DNA from: JALNZF01 sp049793155
Lineage (GTDB): Bacteria > Nitrospirota > UBA9217
DNA: 64,000 nucleotides
Direction of reading: 5' to 3'
Assembly (NCBI GenBank): GCA_049793155.1
Contig: JBARBN010000185.1
Location: 14,874 to 78,873 of the forward strand
The translations under genes and the position numbers were made by a program. How positions within the stretch are numbered: the first letter of the stretch is position 1; each line of letters begins with the position of its first letter. This document shows positions 43,861-53,266 of this stretch, piece by piece. A model generated the notes under the pieces. That model saw nothing but the letters and a program-made list of their open reading frames with translations. It was not told the DNA's origin and did no database searches.

Positions 43861-45069
43861 TCACTTCACCTCCGCTTTTTTGAAACTCCGGTACAACAGC
43901 AGATCATAGACGATCTTGAGCCCGCCGGCCACAAAGAACGGCGCGCTCAGAAGGGCCGGATATGCGAGAAAGATACCGGCAAGGACTGGAGAGATCGCCG
44001 CGCCAACAGAGCGTGCAATGCCGGTAACCCCCGAGGCAGCGGAGCGCTCATCGGGATCAACCACCGCCATGGTGTAGGACTGGCGCGTGGGCACATCCAT
44101 CTGGGATATGCTGAAACGGAGAAGGAGTACGGCAATAGCCAGGCCGAGACTCGGCATGAGCGGCACGAGGCACAACAACACGTTAGACGGGATGTGGGTA
44201 AAGACCATGGTGTTGATCAATCCGATGCGGGACGCTATCCGGACAGCGAGCAGCGCAGAAACGCCTGCCAGAATATTCGCGCCGAAGAAGATGCTCCCGA
44301 GGACCCCCGCGTCAATGCCGAACTTGATATGGAACCAGTAGGCCACCATGCTCTGGATCACGAACCCGCCTGCAAAGGCATCAAGGGCAAAAAGGGCGGA
44401 GAGCTTTAGCACGACTCCCTTGGACTTATGAAGACCGAGCACGCGCCCCGCAACCGGGGCCGGTCCTGCTATTTCAACAGCCGGGGAGAGGAACATGAAG
44501 AAAACAAAGAGTACCAGGCCGCATGCTGCATAACCAAGGATCACCGCCTTATAAGACGCAAGCTCCGAGAGCCCCGCGTGCATCAAGCCCCGGGAAAGGA
44601 ACCCGCCTGCAAGCGCGCCTGTTGCCGCTGCAAGGGAACCCGCGAGGTTGTACCAGGCAAAGGCCTTTGTGCGTTCTCCGGAGGGAAGAAGCTGCGACAG
44701 CGCCGCCTGCTCCAATGAGAGGAAGGGCCCGATCTCATTCCCGCTCGGGCTTATGACCCCGATGATGGCCGCGATCATGAGCAGGACAGGATTTCCTGTC
44801 ACACTGAAGACCACTCCGGCAAGGATCATGAGCCCGGCGCCAAGAAGCAGCATCTTTTTCCTGCCGATCCGGTCGGCGGTTGTCGTGATCCAGAGCGATA
44901 TGCCCGCGTCGCCAAAGAGAGTAAGCGTGAAGAGCAGGCCGATCTGCGCCCCGGTCAGGCCGGCCTCATGAAGGTAAAGGGCAAGCACCACCGAGAGCGC
45001 GCCGTAAGCAAAGAGTCGCACACTTCTGGCGCTGAACAGCAGCGCGACGTCAGGCCGCGTATGCGCCAT
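43861..45069 (-). CDS. Major facilitator superfamily transporter
   Basis: A 402-residue, 12-helix MFS permease (LYLHEAGLTGAQIGLLFTLTLFGDAGISLWITTTADRIGRKKMLL with the loop 2-3 motif, then a mirrored C-terminal half). The substrate is unknown. Its start overlaps the end of the ChrB-like gene by 20 bp, so it belongs to that unit and may act in metal or oxyanion resistance. A truncated copy of its 3' end lies at 41237-41513. Confidence 0.9.
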   Translation of the reverse strand: MAHTRPDVALLFSARSVRLFAYGALSVVLALYLHEAGLTGAQIGLLFTLTLFGDAGISLWITTTADRIGRKKMLLLGAGLMILAGVVFSVTGNPVLLMIAAIIGVISPSGNEIGPFLSLEQAALSQLLPSGERTKAFAWYNLAGSLAAATGALAGGFLSRGLMHAGLSELASYKAVILGYAACGLVLFVFFMFLSPAVEIAGPAPVAGRVLGLHKSKGVVLKLSALFALDAFAGGFVIQSMVAYWFHIKFGIDAGVLGSIFFGANILAGVSALLAVRIASRIGLINTMVFTHIPSNVLLCLVPLMPSLGLAIAVLLLRFSISQMDVPTRQSYTMAVVDPDERSAASGVTGIARSVGAAISPVLAGIFLAYPALLSAPFFVAGGLKIVYDLLLYRSFKKAEVK

Positions 45070-45514
45070 GGGGCCTTCCCTTCGCGATCATCTCCTTGCA
45101 ATAGGCATAGAGCGCGTCGTATATGATCCATTCCGCCGCATTGATCGCGTGGTCGTCCTTGAGTCCCAGGTGCCGGAACCCCTCGGCGATCGCGTTCAGG
45201 CCCGGTCCCTCAGGCTGGTGATGAAGGCTGTTGTCCGTGTCCGCGCCGTTCACGATCCTGGAGAGAAGGACGAGGGCCGGGTCCTTTGCGAGATCGTATT
45301 TCTTCACGATCGCATCAAAGGAGCACTCCTTTCCGTGATGCCCCAGCTCTGCGTTCGGAACGTCGAAAGGGATTGCTCCTAAGCGTGCCGCCTCGGACTG
45401 GACCTTCTCTGCAGGCACGAAGATGAATTCGGCGTCCTTGTCCACGAACTTCCTGATGAGCCAGGGACAGGCGACGCGGTCGACCTTTGCTTTTTCACGG
45501 GTGATCCATTTCAT
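45050..45514 (-). CDS. ChrB C-terminal-domain protein (chromate resistance)
   Basis: A 154-residue protein of the chromate-resistance ChrB domain family (KWITREKAKVDRVACPWLIRKFVDKDAEFIFVPAE, then ELGHHGKECSFDAIVKKYDL). Met at 45514 is chosen because GGAGG lies 7 bp upstream; the frame extends two codons to a TTG. In full ChrB this domain follows a regulatory part; stand-alone forms often accompany chrA. A chrA gene lies 4 kb upstream, beyond two unrelated genes. Confidence 0.85.
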   Translation of the reverse strand: MKWITREKAKVDRVACPWLIRKFVDKDAEFIFVPAEKVQSEAARLGAIPFDVPNAELGHHGKECSFDAIVKKYDLAKDPALVLLSRIVNGADTDNSLHHQPEGPGLNAIAEGFRHLGLKDDHAINAAEWIIYDALYAYCKEMIAKGRPHGAYAA

Positions 45515-45530
45515 AGGCAAACCTCCGCAC

Positions 45531-46244
45531 TCATGGCCTGATCAATATCACTGATATATTATCCTTTCCACCCATTCTGTTCGCCGCCTCAACCAGACTA
45601 TCTGCCGCACCCTTCAGATCGTCGCAATAGATCTTGATAATTTCCCTGATCGTTTCGTCAGACAGCATGTCGGTGAGCCCGTCGGAACAAAGCAAAAGGA
45701 GATCTCTCGTATGAAGTTTCGTGTGTATCGTCTGAGGATCAATTTTTTTTGATGCGCCGATCGCCTGGGCCAAAATGCGATGTTGAGACGGAAAGAACAG
45801 ACCGCGGAGCATCACCTCGTCGGCGAAACAGTGGTCCTGCGCATGGTCAGTAGTGAGCTGGGTGATTGCTTCCCGCACGATGTATGCCCTGCTGTCTCCG
45901 ACGTGGCCAAGAGATGCTGTATTGCCCTGAATGACCAGCATCAGCAGGGTAGTTCCCATCCCCCTCAACGTGCGGTCCCGTCGGGATGCCTCTTGAACAG
46001 CAGCATGCGTGTGAGCAAATGCATCCGCAAACAGATCCTTGAGCGCTTTTTCTCCCTGTGCCTTGGCAATCCGGTTCTGAATAAATTCATAGGCTGTCTG
46101 GACGGCCAGCTGACTCGCGGCTTTGCCCTGGAACCCGGTCATGCCGTCGGCAAGCAGAAAGATGCCCCGCTCCTGGTCAACCTGTATCGAGTCGTCGTTT
46201 TCGAGGTGTACTTTGCCTCTGTCGGTACTATGGGCAACTTTCAT
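45531..46244 (-). CDS. PP2C-family protein phosphatase
   Basis: A 237-residue Ser/Thr phosphatase of the PPM/Stp1 type: NDDSIQVDQERGIFLLADGMTGFQGKAASQLA, MGTTLLMLVIQGNTASLGHVGDSRAYIV, LLLCSDGLTDML and the terminal GGKDNISVILIRP contain the metal-binding aspartates. The position directly after the PEP-synthase-like gene (39 bp) suggests a functional link, perhaps removing a phosphate from its histidine domain or from a partner. No kinase gene is nearby. Confidence 0.92.
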   Translation of the reverse strand: MKVAHSTDRGKVHLENDDSIQVDQERGIFLLADGMTGFQGKAASQLAVQTAYEFIQNRIAKAQGEKALKDLFADAFAHTHAAVQEASRRDRTLRGMGTTLLMLVIQGNTASLGHVGDSRAYIVREAITQLTTDHAQDHCFADEVMLRGLFFPSQHRILAQAIGASKKIDPQTIHTKLHTRDLLLLCSDGLTDMLSDETIREIIKIYCDDLKGAADSLVEAANRMGGKDNISVILIRP

Positions 46245-46283
46245 TTAGTACTCATTCGTTCGGTAAAAAACTTCGACAAATGG

Positions 46284-49200
46284 TCAAAACGCAAGGACAC
46301 GTTTATGACCTGCCGTCAGTACCGTCATTTCATCAAAATAGGTGACCGAATCCGCCTTGGTCCATAACCCGATAAAGCCTTGAACAGGTTTAACCGCAGT
46401 GTATTCAATAAGGCTAGCTTCATCAAGGAAGCCTTTTATGCTCCTGCCGCTGATCTCAACTCTGAGCCCATACCATATATTTGATTTTATTTTAATTCGC
46501 GCGGCCGAACGCTGGATTCTTTTAGAATCAACATATTCAAAGAGGATTATATTATCCTCAAGGGCATTTATGCGTAAAACAAAATAGTTGCTTACATTCC
46601 GGATCCCGAACGCGATGCCGCCAGCGCGGTCGATATTACCGCCCGCAGACTTGATCAGCACGCTGACGGTTCCCTCTGACATTTCGCTGTTCTTGGCGAT
46701 CGCGAGAGGAAAGGAGTAGTACGCTTCGATATTGTCCAGGAAGTCCTGGAGAGCCTGTCCTACGAGCTTTCCCATGATTCCCGCAATTCCCGAGGAAATG
46801 CGGAGCCCTGATCGAGCCCCATCCTGGAGTAAGAATACCCGACCGCCTTCGACGGACCGTTTCCACCAGCCTCCGTGCGTGTAGAACTGTTCGAGTTTAT
46901 CGCCTTTCCTCACCGAGAGGAAGTCGTAGTCTTCCTGAAAAAAGGCATCGGTGTATGCTTCAATGTCCTGTTGGTTCGAGAGCGTCATGTCCAGGAGTCG
47001 TGATGATGCAAGCAGCCTGCCCATATGGTCGAGCTTGTCTTCCGTTGATTGCCGATCGTATCCGGTGACAAATGCCTCGATCAAATCGCCTTTCAACGCG
47101 ACATCAAATCCCAGCCGCTTCAGGATGTTCCCCAGCAGTGTTATTCTCAGGGATTTCCCAAAATAAGAGCCTGCACCGCCGGAGAACTGGAGCGAGATGT
47201 AGTTCTGGCTGCTGTTTTCACCGCAAAGGGTGTCGACTATGGCAAAGTGGTAGCCGAACTTTACACTGAGATTCATATAGTCCGCAGTAAGTATTGCATA
47301 GCTCGTCCCGCCGGGCTGTTGGCCGAATTCCGATGTCGCGCTTATTGCAAGGAGGGTCATAATGTTTTTTGCATCGAAATTGACCCTTCCTTCCCAGGTG
47401 ATTCCGGGGTGCGTGAAGCCTTTCCAGAGGGCCTTCATCGGCGATGATTCTATATCGTCCGGCGTGACCATGTCGCACGTGGTAAGACCCTGCCTGATCC
47501 CGCCGCCCAGGTCGATGAGGCGAAGAATAAATGGGATCTTCGCCGTCAGGTGAACAGAGCGCTCTTCATCAGCTTCTTCAGTGATATCGAACATTTCCTT
47601 CATCGCCTGTTCATGGGTGTAACGTATGACATCGTGGATCGTTCTGCATCCCTCGGGAGAAAATGACGAATGTGACGGGTCAGTTAAATTGAGCGGGGAA
47701 ATACGGTCAAGCATGCGTCTTGTCCTTTGGTGAAGGGGGCTTTCAACGATAAGGTTTTTATGGGGTTTGAAATCAATCGTGAGTGCTTCGACCGTGCCCT
47801 GATAGATGACGGATCGGGAAGCATCCAGGGTGATCGTCGAGCCATGGCTCAGTCTGGCCGTGGCATTCTTTGCATCGAAGAGAGCGGGGATGCCGAATTC
47901 ACGCATAACGGAACCGAGATGGCTCGCGGTGCTGCCAATGTCGGTAATTATCCCCCGGATCCTTCCGGCGAATCTCGCAAAATTTGAGGAGGCCGTTCTG
48001 GTTACCAGAATGCAGTCATCGGGCACTTCCCCTGTTTCCTCACCCTCCCGGATGATACATACTTTCCCCGACGCAGTCCCCGGCGAGGCGGTTTTTCCTC
48101 CTGAAAGCAAAACAGGATAACCGCTCGTAACCGCTTGTGGTGTCCTCTGGTCATCCGTAAGATCCTGAACGCGAAGGGGTCTGGCCTGGAGAATGAAAAG
48201 CTTGCCCGAATTATCGGAGGCCCATTCAATGTCCTGGGGTCCGCCGAAATACTCCTCGATCCTGAGCCCGTAGTCTGTGAGTGTCGAGATGATATCATCG
48301 CTGAGGGATGCAGTGCTTTTTTCCTGGTCCGGAACATTCTCGAGTTGCGTTCCGCCGCGGTCGCTATTGGTGAGCCGCTGCTCTTTCCTGCTTATCTCTC
48401 TTGCGGTAATTGTTCTTTGAAGCCGGTCCACGAGGAACGTATCGGGAGATGCACTGCCGTCGACGAGCTGTTCACCGAGTCCCCAGAGAGCGTTGATTCT
48501 GAGCACACGAACGTTCGAGGAGGTTATATCGCTTGTATACATGACCCCGCTCGATCTGGCCTTGACCATGACGATGCCTGCGACACACATGGGTGTTTCG
48601 CGATCGTCGAGTCCGTATTGGATCCTGTAGGAAACGGCTTTGGGGGAATATTTGCTTGCGATCACGGTTTTGTACGCATCGAGAACGTGTTCCCTGCCGA
48701 CATTCAGGACCGTCGAGTACTGACCTGCGAACGTGGCCTCCGTGTCCTCCCCGATCGCACTGCTTCTCATGGCAAGAGGGACGTCATGCCCGACGCGTTG
48801 CACGATATCATCGTAGGCGTTCATAAGCGCCTCCGCAATGTCCCCGGGCACAGATGCCGTGGTGATAAGATCCCTTATGTTTCCGCAGGTCTTCTGCATC
48901 TCATTCGAAGAAAACGGCGATAGTGTGGAAAGCTGCCTTGCAACGGGCTTTGAAAGACTGTTTTCCTCCATGAACCGTTTAAAGGCATATGAGGTGGCCA
49001 CAAACCCATGCGGTACAGGCAGCCGAAGCTGATTGCTTATCAATGCGAGTCTGGCGGCTTTCGATCCCACCATGCTTGTCAGAGCGGCAGTAATGCGTTC
49101 CAGGGGAAGTACAATATCCCCGGTAACATTCACGTTTTCCGGCTCAGCATCGCGGGAGATCGCCGTGTCGATATCGCGAAGCACTGACTCAAGTACCGGA

Positions 49201-49466
49201 TAGTCCCTGCCCGCAAGTTGCTCCAGGGAATACACTACGCCGAAAGCGGCCTCGATCAATTCTTCGTATCGGCATTGTACCGCTGATTGAGTGAACGGCT
49301 CGCGGCCGTGATATACCTGTTCCAGTAACGCCATAGAGTCCAAAGCAGCGTGATTATGGCCGAGAAATGCCTTGAACCGACGGTATTGTGCAGCATGTCT
49401 CCCCTGGACGTTGATAAGAGGTCTGCATACCTTGTTTTTTAAAAAAACACCAAAAGGATTTTTCAT
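46284..49466 (-). CDS. PEP-synthase-like ATP-grasp/phosphohistidine protein with a C-terminal LamG-like domain
   Basis: A 1060-residue multidomain protein. After about 130 helical residues comes a pyruvate-phosphate-dikinase-type ATP-grasp (VGSKAARLALISNQLRLPVPHGFVATS, PLAMRSSAIGEDTEATFAGQYSTVL, GPQDIEWASDNSGKLFILQARPLR) and a swivelling phosphohistidine domain with catalytic His in GSTASHLGSVMREFGIPALF. The PEP-binding barrel of true PEP synthase is missing; instead about 300 unassigned residues and a LamG/concanavalin-like end (GGIAFGIRNVSNYFVLRIN, IWYGLRVEISGRSIKGFLDE) follow. The substrate is therefore unknown. Confidence 0.85.
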   Translation of the reverse strand: MKNPFGVFLKNKVCRPLINVQGRHAAQYRRFKAFLGHNHAALDSMALLEQVYHGREPFTQSAVQCRYEELIEAAFGVVYSLEQLAGRDYPVLESVLRDIDTAISRDAEPENVNVTGDIVLPLERITAALTSMVGSKAARLALISNQLRLPVPHGFVATSYAFKRFMEENSLSKPVARQLSTLSPFSSNEMQKTCGNIRDLITTASVPGDIAEALMNAYDDIVQRVGHDVPLAMRSSAIGEDTEATFAGQYSTVLNVGREHVLDAYKTVIASKYSPKAVSYRIQYGLDDRETPMCVAGIVMVKARSSGVMYTSDITSSNVRVLRINALWGLGEQLVDGSASPDTFLVDRLQRTITAREISRKEQRLTNSDRGGTQLENVPDQEKSTASLSDDIISTLTDYGLRIEEYFGGPQDIEWASDNSGKLFILQARPLRVQDLTDDQRTPQAVTSGYPVLLSGGKTASPGTASGKVCIIREGEETGEVPDDCILVTRTASSNFARFAGRIRGIITDIGSTASHLGSVMREFGIPALFDAKNATARLSHGSTITLDASRSVIYQGTVEALTIDFKPHKNLIVESPLHQRTRRMLDRISPLNLTDPSHSSFSPEGCRTIHDVIRYTHEQAMKEMFDITEEADEERSVHLTAKIPFILRLIDLGGGIRQGLTTCDMVTPDDIESSPMKALWKGFTHPGITWEGRVNFDAKNIMTLLAISATSEFGQQPGGTSYAILTADYMNLSVKFGYHFAIVDTLCGENSSQNYISLQFSGGAGSYFGKSLRITLLGNILKRLGFDVALKGDLIEAFVTGYDRQSTEDKLDHMGRLLASSRLLDMTLSNQQDIEAYTDAFFQEDYDFLSVRKGDKLEQFYTHGGWWKRSVEGGRVFLLQDGARSGLRISSGIAGIMGKLVGQALQDFLDNIEAYYSFPLAIAKNSEMSEGTVSVLIKSAGGNIDRAGGIAFGIRNVSNYFVLRINALEDNIILFEYVDSKRIQRSAARIKIKSNIWYGLRVEISGRSIKGFLDEASLIEYTAVKPVQGFIGLWTKADSVTYFDEMTVLTAGHKRVLAF

Positions 49467-49512
49467 GACCCTTCCCGACCCGCGTAGTATTCACAGATCA
49501 AGGTTCGCCTTT

Positions 49513-50814
49513 TTAGCTTACCATCATTTTCCATCCGTATCCAGCCAGTGCAGAGCCTGTGATCACCGGTATCATGCCCCATTTATACCTCATCATTCCC
49601 GTGAACGCGATGACAGCAGCTGCAAGCGCGTACCAGTCAAATCCGCCGGTATCCAGGACCAGCGTGTGATAGGTAAAAAACACCGCGAGGTTAAGCACGA
49701 CACCGACAACTGACGCCGTAATGGCCGAGAGCGCTGTCCCGAGCTTCTTGTTCCTTCTGAGTGTTTCTATATAGGGCGCCAGGAGAAAGATCATCATGAA
49801 TGACGGTACGAAGGTCACCCAGGTAGTAAGCAGTCCTCCGATAGCGCCGCCGAGGGCCGGGGGAAGCCCTTGAGCATGGTAATATCCCGCAAGGTATCCT
49901 ACGAACTGGTTCACCATGATGAGCGGACCCGGTGTGGTCTCTGCCAGACCCAGTCCGTCCATCATCTGCTCGGGCATGATCCAGTGATAATGGCCAACGG
50001 CCTGCTGGCTGATGTATCCGAGCACGGCATAGGCGCCGCCGAAGGTAACGACTGCCGCCTTGCTGAACAGCACGCCGATGTCGATGAAAGTGTCGTTCCA
50101 GCCTCGCCATAAGCCGAGAAGCACGATGGGGAAAGACCAGAGACCGATGAAGACGAGAAGCACCTTGACAAAACGCCGCCATCCGAGGCTGCGAGTCTCG
50201 GAGGCTTTATCCGCGATGATCGTGACTGCAGCGGGGGCTGTATTATTTATCGATGTTGACGTAAATAGTCGAGGCACCACGGTCCCGGCAAAGTAGCCGA
50301 TTGCCCCGGCTGAGAACACGATGATCGGGAAAGGCACATTGAAGAAATAGATCCCGATGAAGGCTGCGGCCGCGAGAGAATACAGGAACCGCGTCTTGAG
50401 AGACTTTTTCCCGATGCGCAGCACAGCCTCAAGAACAATAGCCACGACTGCGGGTTTCAACCCGTAGAACAAGGCCGCTATCGCCGGAATAGTTCCGAGA
50501 GACGCATACATCCACGCGAGAAGCCACAGGATAAAGATCGAGGGGAGGACGAACAACCCGCCGGCAATGATCCCGCCCCACGTCCCGTTCAGGAGCCAGC
50601 CGATGTAGGTGGCGAGCTGCTGTGCCTCCGGGCCCGGCAGGAGCATGCAGAAGTTCAATGCCTGGAGGAAATGGTCCTCGGCGATCCACTTCTTATTTTC
50701 GACCAGGTCCTTGTGCATCATCGCGATCTGGCCGGTGGGGCCTCCGAAACTGATGAACCCCAGCTTCAGCCAATAGCGCGACGTCTCACTCAAAGACAAA
50801 TTGCCCTGGGCCAT
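49513..50814 (-). CDS. chrA: Chromate transporter
   Basis: Two-domain CHR-family transporter, 433 residues. N-terminal half: YWLKLGFISFGGPTGQIAMMHKDLVENKKWI and LLPGPEAQQLATYIGWLLNG; C-terminal half: FSKAAVVTFGGAYAVLGYISQQAV and ETTPGPLIMVNQFVGYLAGYY. ChrA exports chromate and is related to sulfate uptake. Presence in a sulfate reducer may protect ATP sulfurylase from chromate mimicry (inference). The two genes between it and the ChrB-like gene are unrelated. Confidence 0.95.
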   Translation of the reverse strand: MAQGNLSLSETSRYWLKLGFISFGGPTGQIAMMHKDLVENKKWIAEDHFLQALNFCMLLPGPEAQQLATYIGWLLNGTWGGIIAGGLFVLPSIFILWLLAWMYASLGTIPAIAALFYGLKPAVVAIVLEAVLRIGKKSLKTRFLYSLAAAAFIGIYFFNVPFPIIVFSAGAIGYFAGTVVPRLFTSTSINNTAPAAVTIIADKASETRSLGWRRFVKVLLVFIGLWSFPIVLLGLWRGWNDTFIDIGVLFSKAAVVTFGGAYAVLGYISQQAVGHYHWIMPEQMMDGLGLAETTPGPLIMVNQFVGYLAGYYHAQGLPPALGGAIGGLLTTWVTFVPSFMMIFLLAPYIETLRRNKKLGTALSAITASVVGVVLNLAVFFTYHTLVLDTGGFDWYALAAAVIAFTGMMRYKWGMIPVITGSALAGYGWKMMVS

Positions 50815-50861
50815 TGTTGATTCTCCGTATCTACTCAGGTCAAATCATATAAAAAGCTGTA

Positions 50862-50957
50862 AGCCGCGAAAGAACGCAGGGATCGCAGAGAGAATTAAAA
50901 CTGAAACACATGCTTTCAGGGGTTTTTTCTTTGAGTTCTTTGCGTTCTATTGCGGCC
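50862..50957. repeat. CGCAGAG-type inverted repeat
   Basis: AAGCCGCGAAAGAACGCAGG (continuing GATCGCAGAGAG) on the left and TTTGAGTTCTTTGCGTTCTA (continuing TTGCGGCCAAG) on the right are inverted complements. The family of words such as GAACGCAAGG and CGCAGAG also occurs at 18825, 20350, 52985, 56664 and 59597. Confidence 0.65.
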
Positions 50958-50995
50958 AAGTTGAGTAATTACGAATCTCCTTTACTTGTTCGTCG

Positions 50996-51142
50996 TTATG
51001 TTTTTGCCTGATACAGCATCTCGAAGACGGCCATGCCCCGCTCCAGGGCGTCACTATCGTTCTTTATCGTCTTGCGGATACCCATCAGGATCTCTTCAAC
51101 GCCTGTTGCTTCCGGGTTGCCGTATTGTAAATGCGTCTGCAT
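50996..51142 (-). CDS. Small uncharacterised protein (48 residues)
   Basis: A short open frame starting 13 bp after the sppA stop: MQTHLQYGNPEATGVEEILM, then GIRKTIKNDSDALERGMAVF, ending EMLYQAKT. The amphipathic, soluble composition and operon-like position behind sppA favour a real gene, though the ribosome site (GCGAG) is weak. No family recognised. Confidence 0.5.
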   Translation of the reverse strand: MQTHLQYGNPEATGVEEILMGIRKTIKNDSDALERGMAVFEMLYQAKT

Positions 51143-51155
51143 AATCTCGCTTGTT

Positions 51156-52937
51156 TTACTGTTCCGTCACCCCGGGCCACTCATAGTCCTGCATGCGCAG
51201 CACCTCGGAACGCGAAGATGGCCCAAGGGATTCGATCGCCCTGATGAAGGGCTGCACCTCTTCCAGCGCCCGCGCAAGCCCGTTTTCGGTCCCATCTTCA
51301 CCGCCGATTGACCTGAGATCCGACATGAAGGCAAACAGCGATTTCTTTTCAGGGAAGACCTTCAGGCGGACAGGCGCGTTTTCAGGCAGCTTCGCGGCAA
51401 CACGTACAAGCCGCAACGCGGTGGGGAAACCGCCCAGTTCATCCACCAGACCCAGTCTCTTCGCATCCTCTCCGGTCCAGATACGGCCTTTTGCGGTCTT
51501 TTCCACCTCTTCCCTCGAGAGGTTCCTGCTCATAGAGACCTTTGCGGTAAAGTCGTCATACACGCGGTCGAGCCACAGGGAGAACCGGGCCTTCTGTGCC
51601 GGCGTAAAGTCCCTGGTCTGGGTCCAGGCGTCGGCGTTCCTGCTCGTGTGCACCTCGTCCCAGGTCACGCCAAGTTTGTTCCAGAAACCGGTCGTGATCA
51701 TCTTGCCGCCGAATACGCCGATGGAACCGGAGATCGTCCCCGGCTGGGCCACGATCTTGTCAGCCGCCATGGCGATGAAATAGCCGCCCGAGGCGGCACG
51801 GCCTCCCATGGAGGCGATGACCGGTTTGCCTGCTTTTTTTGCATTGACGATCTCGCGCCAGATCGTGTCCGAGGCCACATAAGACCCGCCGGGACTGTCG
51901 ATGCGAAACAGGATGGCCTTCACGTCCTTGTCTTCCACGGCCTCACGGATCGCGGATGCGATCGTATCGGAGCCCATGAGGACCTCGCCCGAGGTCGGAT
52001 CGTATGAGTTCTTTCCGCGGATGATCCCGCCCACGCCGTAGATCAGGGCGATGGTCGTCCCCTTCTCGTTAGGACCCCCGGCGCGCTTTCCGTATGTCGC
52101 GAGAGGGAGGAACCCGGCCTTTGCCCACGCCTTGCCCTTGATCCTGTCGTAGACCCCGTCGCGATACTCCAACCCGTCGATCAGCTTCGCATCGACAGCC
52201 TGCTGTCCGAAGAACGGACCCTCATTGATAAGCGACCGGACCCGATCTTCGGTAAGCTTGCGTGCAGCGGAGATCCCCTTGACGATCTGGCCGAACTGGG
52301 ACTCCATCACCTGCATGACCTCTTCACGGTGCGGCGGTAAATACCTGCGCTCTGTGAACATGTACCGGTAGGCTTTGTATTCCTTCCTGCCGTCTATGCG
52401 CGGGACGATGCCGAGTTTGTCCAGCGTGCCCCGGACAAAGGGCTGTTCGTAAATGAGGCCGGTGAGCCCCACATCGCCGGAGGGCTGCAAATAGATCGTG
52501 TCGAACGCTGTTGCAAGATAGTAGGAAGAGTTTCCCGGAGCGACCTCGCCAAAGGTCTCTGCATAAGCGACCGCCGGCTTGCCCGTTGCGCGGAAGGCGA
52601 TGATCGCATCCCGCACCTCCTGCACCTGCGCCAGCCTCACGCCCGACTGGCCCACCCTGGCCACCAGCCCCTTGACCCGGTCGTCCCGGGACGCCTTCTG
52701 AAGCGCCTCCACCACCTCCCGTACGAGCAGCTTTTTCGTCATCAGGAAGCGCGCCAGGCCGTCGTCGGGAACGCACTCGATCATCCCCTTTTCGAAGTCC
52801 GCTTCCAGGATCACCTGTTTGGGTACTCGTCCCGTGAAGACCCAATAATAAAGTCCGATCGCGATCATCAAAATAAGAACAATGAAAAAGAGGACAAAAC
52901 AACCGCCTCTGCCCTGCCTTCGGTCATCTCCGTACAT
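51156..52937 (-). CDS. sppA: Signal peptide peptidase A (67K type)
   Basis: Membrane-anchored serine-lysine protease that degrades cleaved signal peptides; 593 residues, the long double-domain form. One N-terminal membrane helix (GCFVLFFIVLILMIAIGLYYWVF). The N-terminal half has the general-base lysine region DGRKEYKAYRYMFTE; the C-terminal half has FRIDSPGGSYVASD and the nucleophile serine in SMGGRAASGGYFIAMAADKI, plus GTISGSIGVFGGK. AAAAGGAG precedes the ATG. Confidence 0.96.
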   Translation of the reverse strand: MYGDDRRQGRGGCFVLFFIVLILMIAIGLYYWVFTGRVPKQVILEADFEKGMIECVPDDGLARFLMTKKLLVREVVEALQKASRDDRVKGLVARVGQSGVRLAQVQEVRDAIIAFRATGKPAVAYAETFGEVAPGNSSYYLATAFDTIYLQPSGDVGLTGLIYEQPFVRGTLDKLGIVPRIDGRKEYKAYRYMFTERRYLPPHREEVMQVMESQFGQIVKGISAARKLTEDRVRSLINEGPFFGQQAVDAKLIDGLEYRDGVYDRIKGKAWAKAGFLPLATYGKRAGGPNEKGTTIALIYGVGGIIRGKNSYDPTSGEVLMGSDTIASAIREAVEDKDVKAILFRIDSPGGSYVASDTIWREIVNAKKAGKPVIASMGGRAASGGYFIAMAADKIVAQPGTISGSIGVFGGKMITTGFWNKLGVTWDEVHTSRNADAWTQTRDFTPAQKARFSLWLDRVYDDFTAKVSMSRNLSREEVEKTAKGRIWTGEDAKRLGLVDELGGFPTALRLVRVAAKLPENAPVRLKVFPEKKSLFAFMSDLRSIGGEDGTENGLARALEEVQPFIRAIESLGPSSRSEVLRMQDYEWPGVTEQ

Positions 52938-53218
52938 GGATTGGCTCCTTTTCAGTGATGCGGATGATAAAGATTGTGATTGTTTCTCGCAGAGACACAG
53001 AGACCGCGGAGAGTAAAACTATAAGTCTCCAGATCATCTGGTCCAGCCCGGCATCCTCTTTTCTGCGAGAGACGCCTTTTGGTTCCTATCTGTCAGCGCT
53101 AGGAAAAGAATAGAGGATTTTTTCGGAAATGGCAAGGACCGCTTAAATGATCGGGGATAACTCGGGTATTTACATCTCGGAGCACGATGTCAGGAAACCG
53201 GGCCAGGACCGCTGAGCG
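52938..53218. other. Non-coding gap upstream of sppA
   Basis: About 280 bp with no credible gene. It holds a CGCAGAG-type repeat (TCTCGCAGAGACACAGAGACCGC region, 52985-53012), a partner-like CTGCGAGAGACGCC (53065-53080), and presumably the sppA promoter. The cytochrome c terminator follows at 53219. Confidence 0.6.
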
Positions 53219-53250
53219 TTAAAAGAAGGAGAGAGGGATGCCCTCTCTCC
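53219..53250 (-). terminator. Intrinsic terminator after the cytochrome c gene
   Basis: Stem GGAGAGAGGG / CCCTCTCTCC with 3-nt loop, followed on the minus strand by TTCTTTT. It ends 17 bp past the cytochrome stop. Confidence 0.85.
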
Positions 53251-53266
53251 CATGGATAAGACAGGA

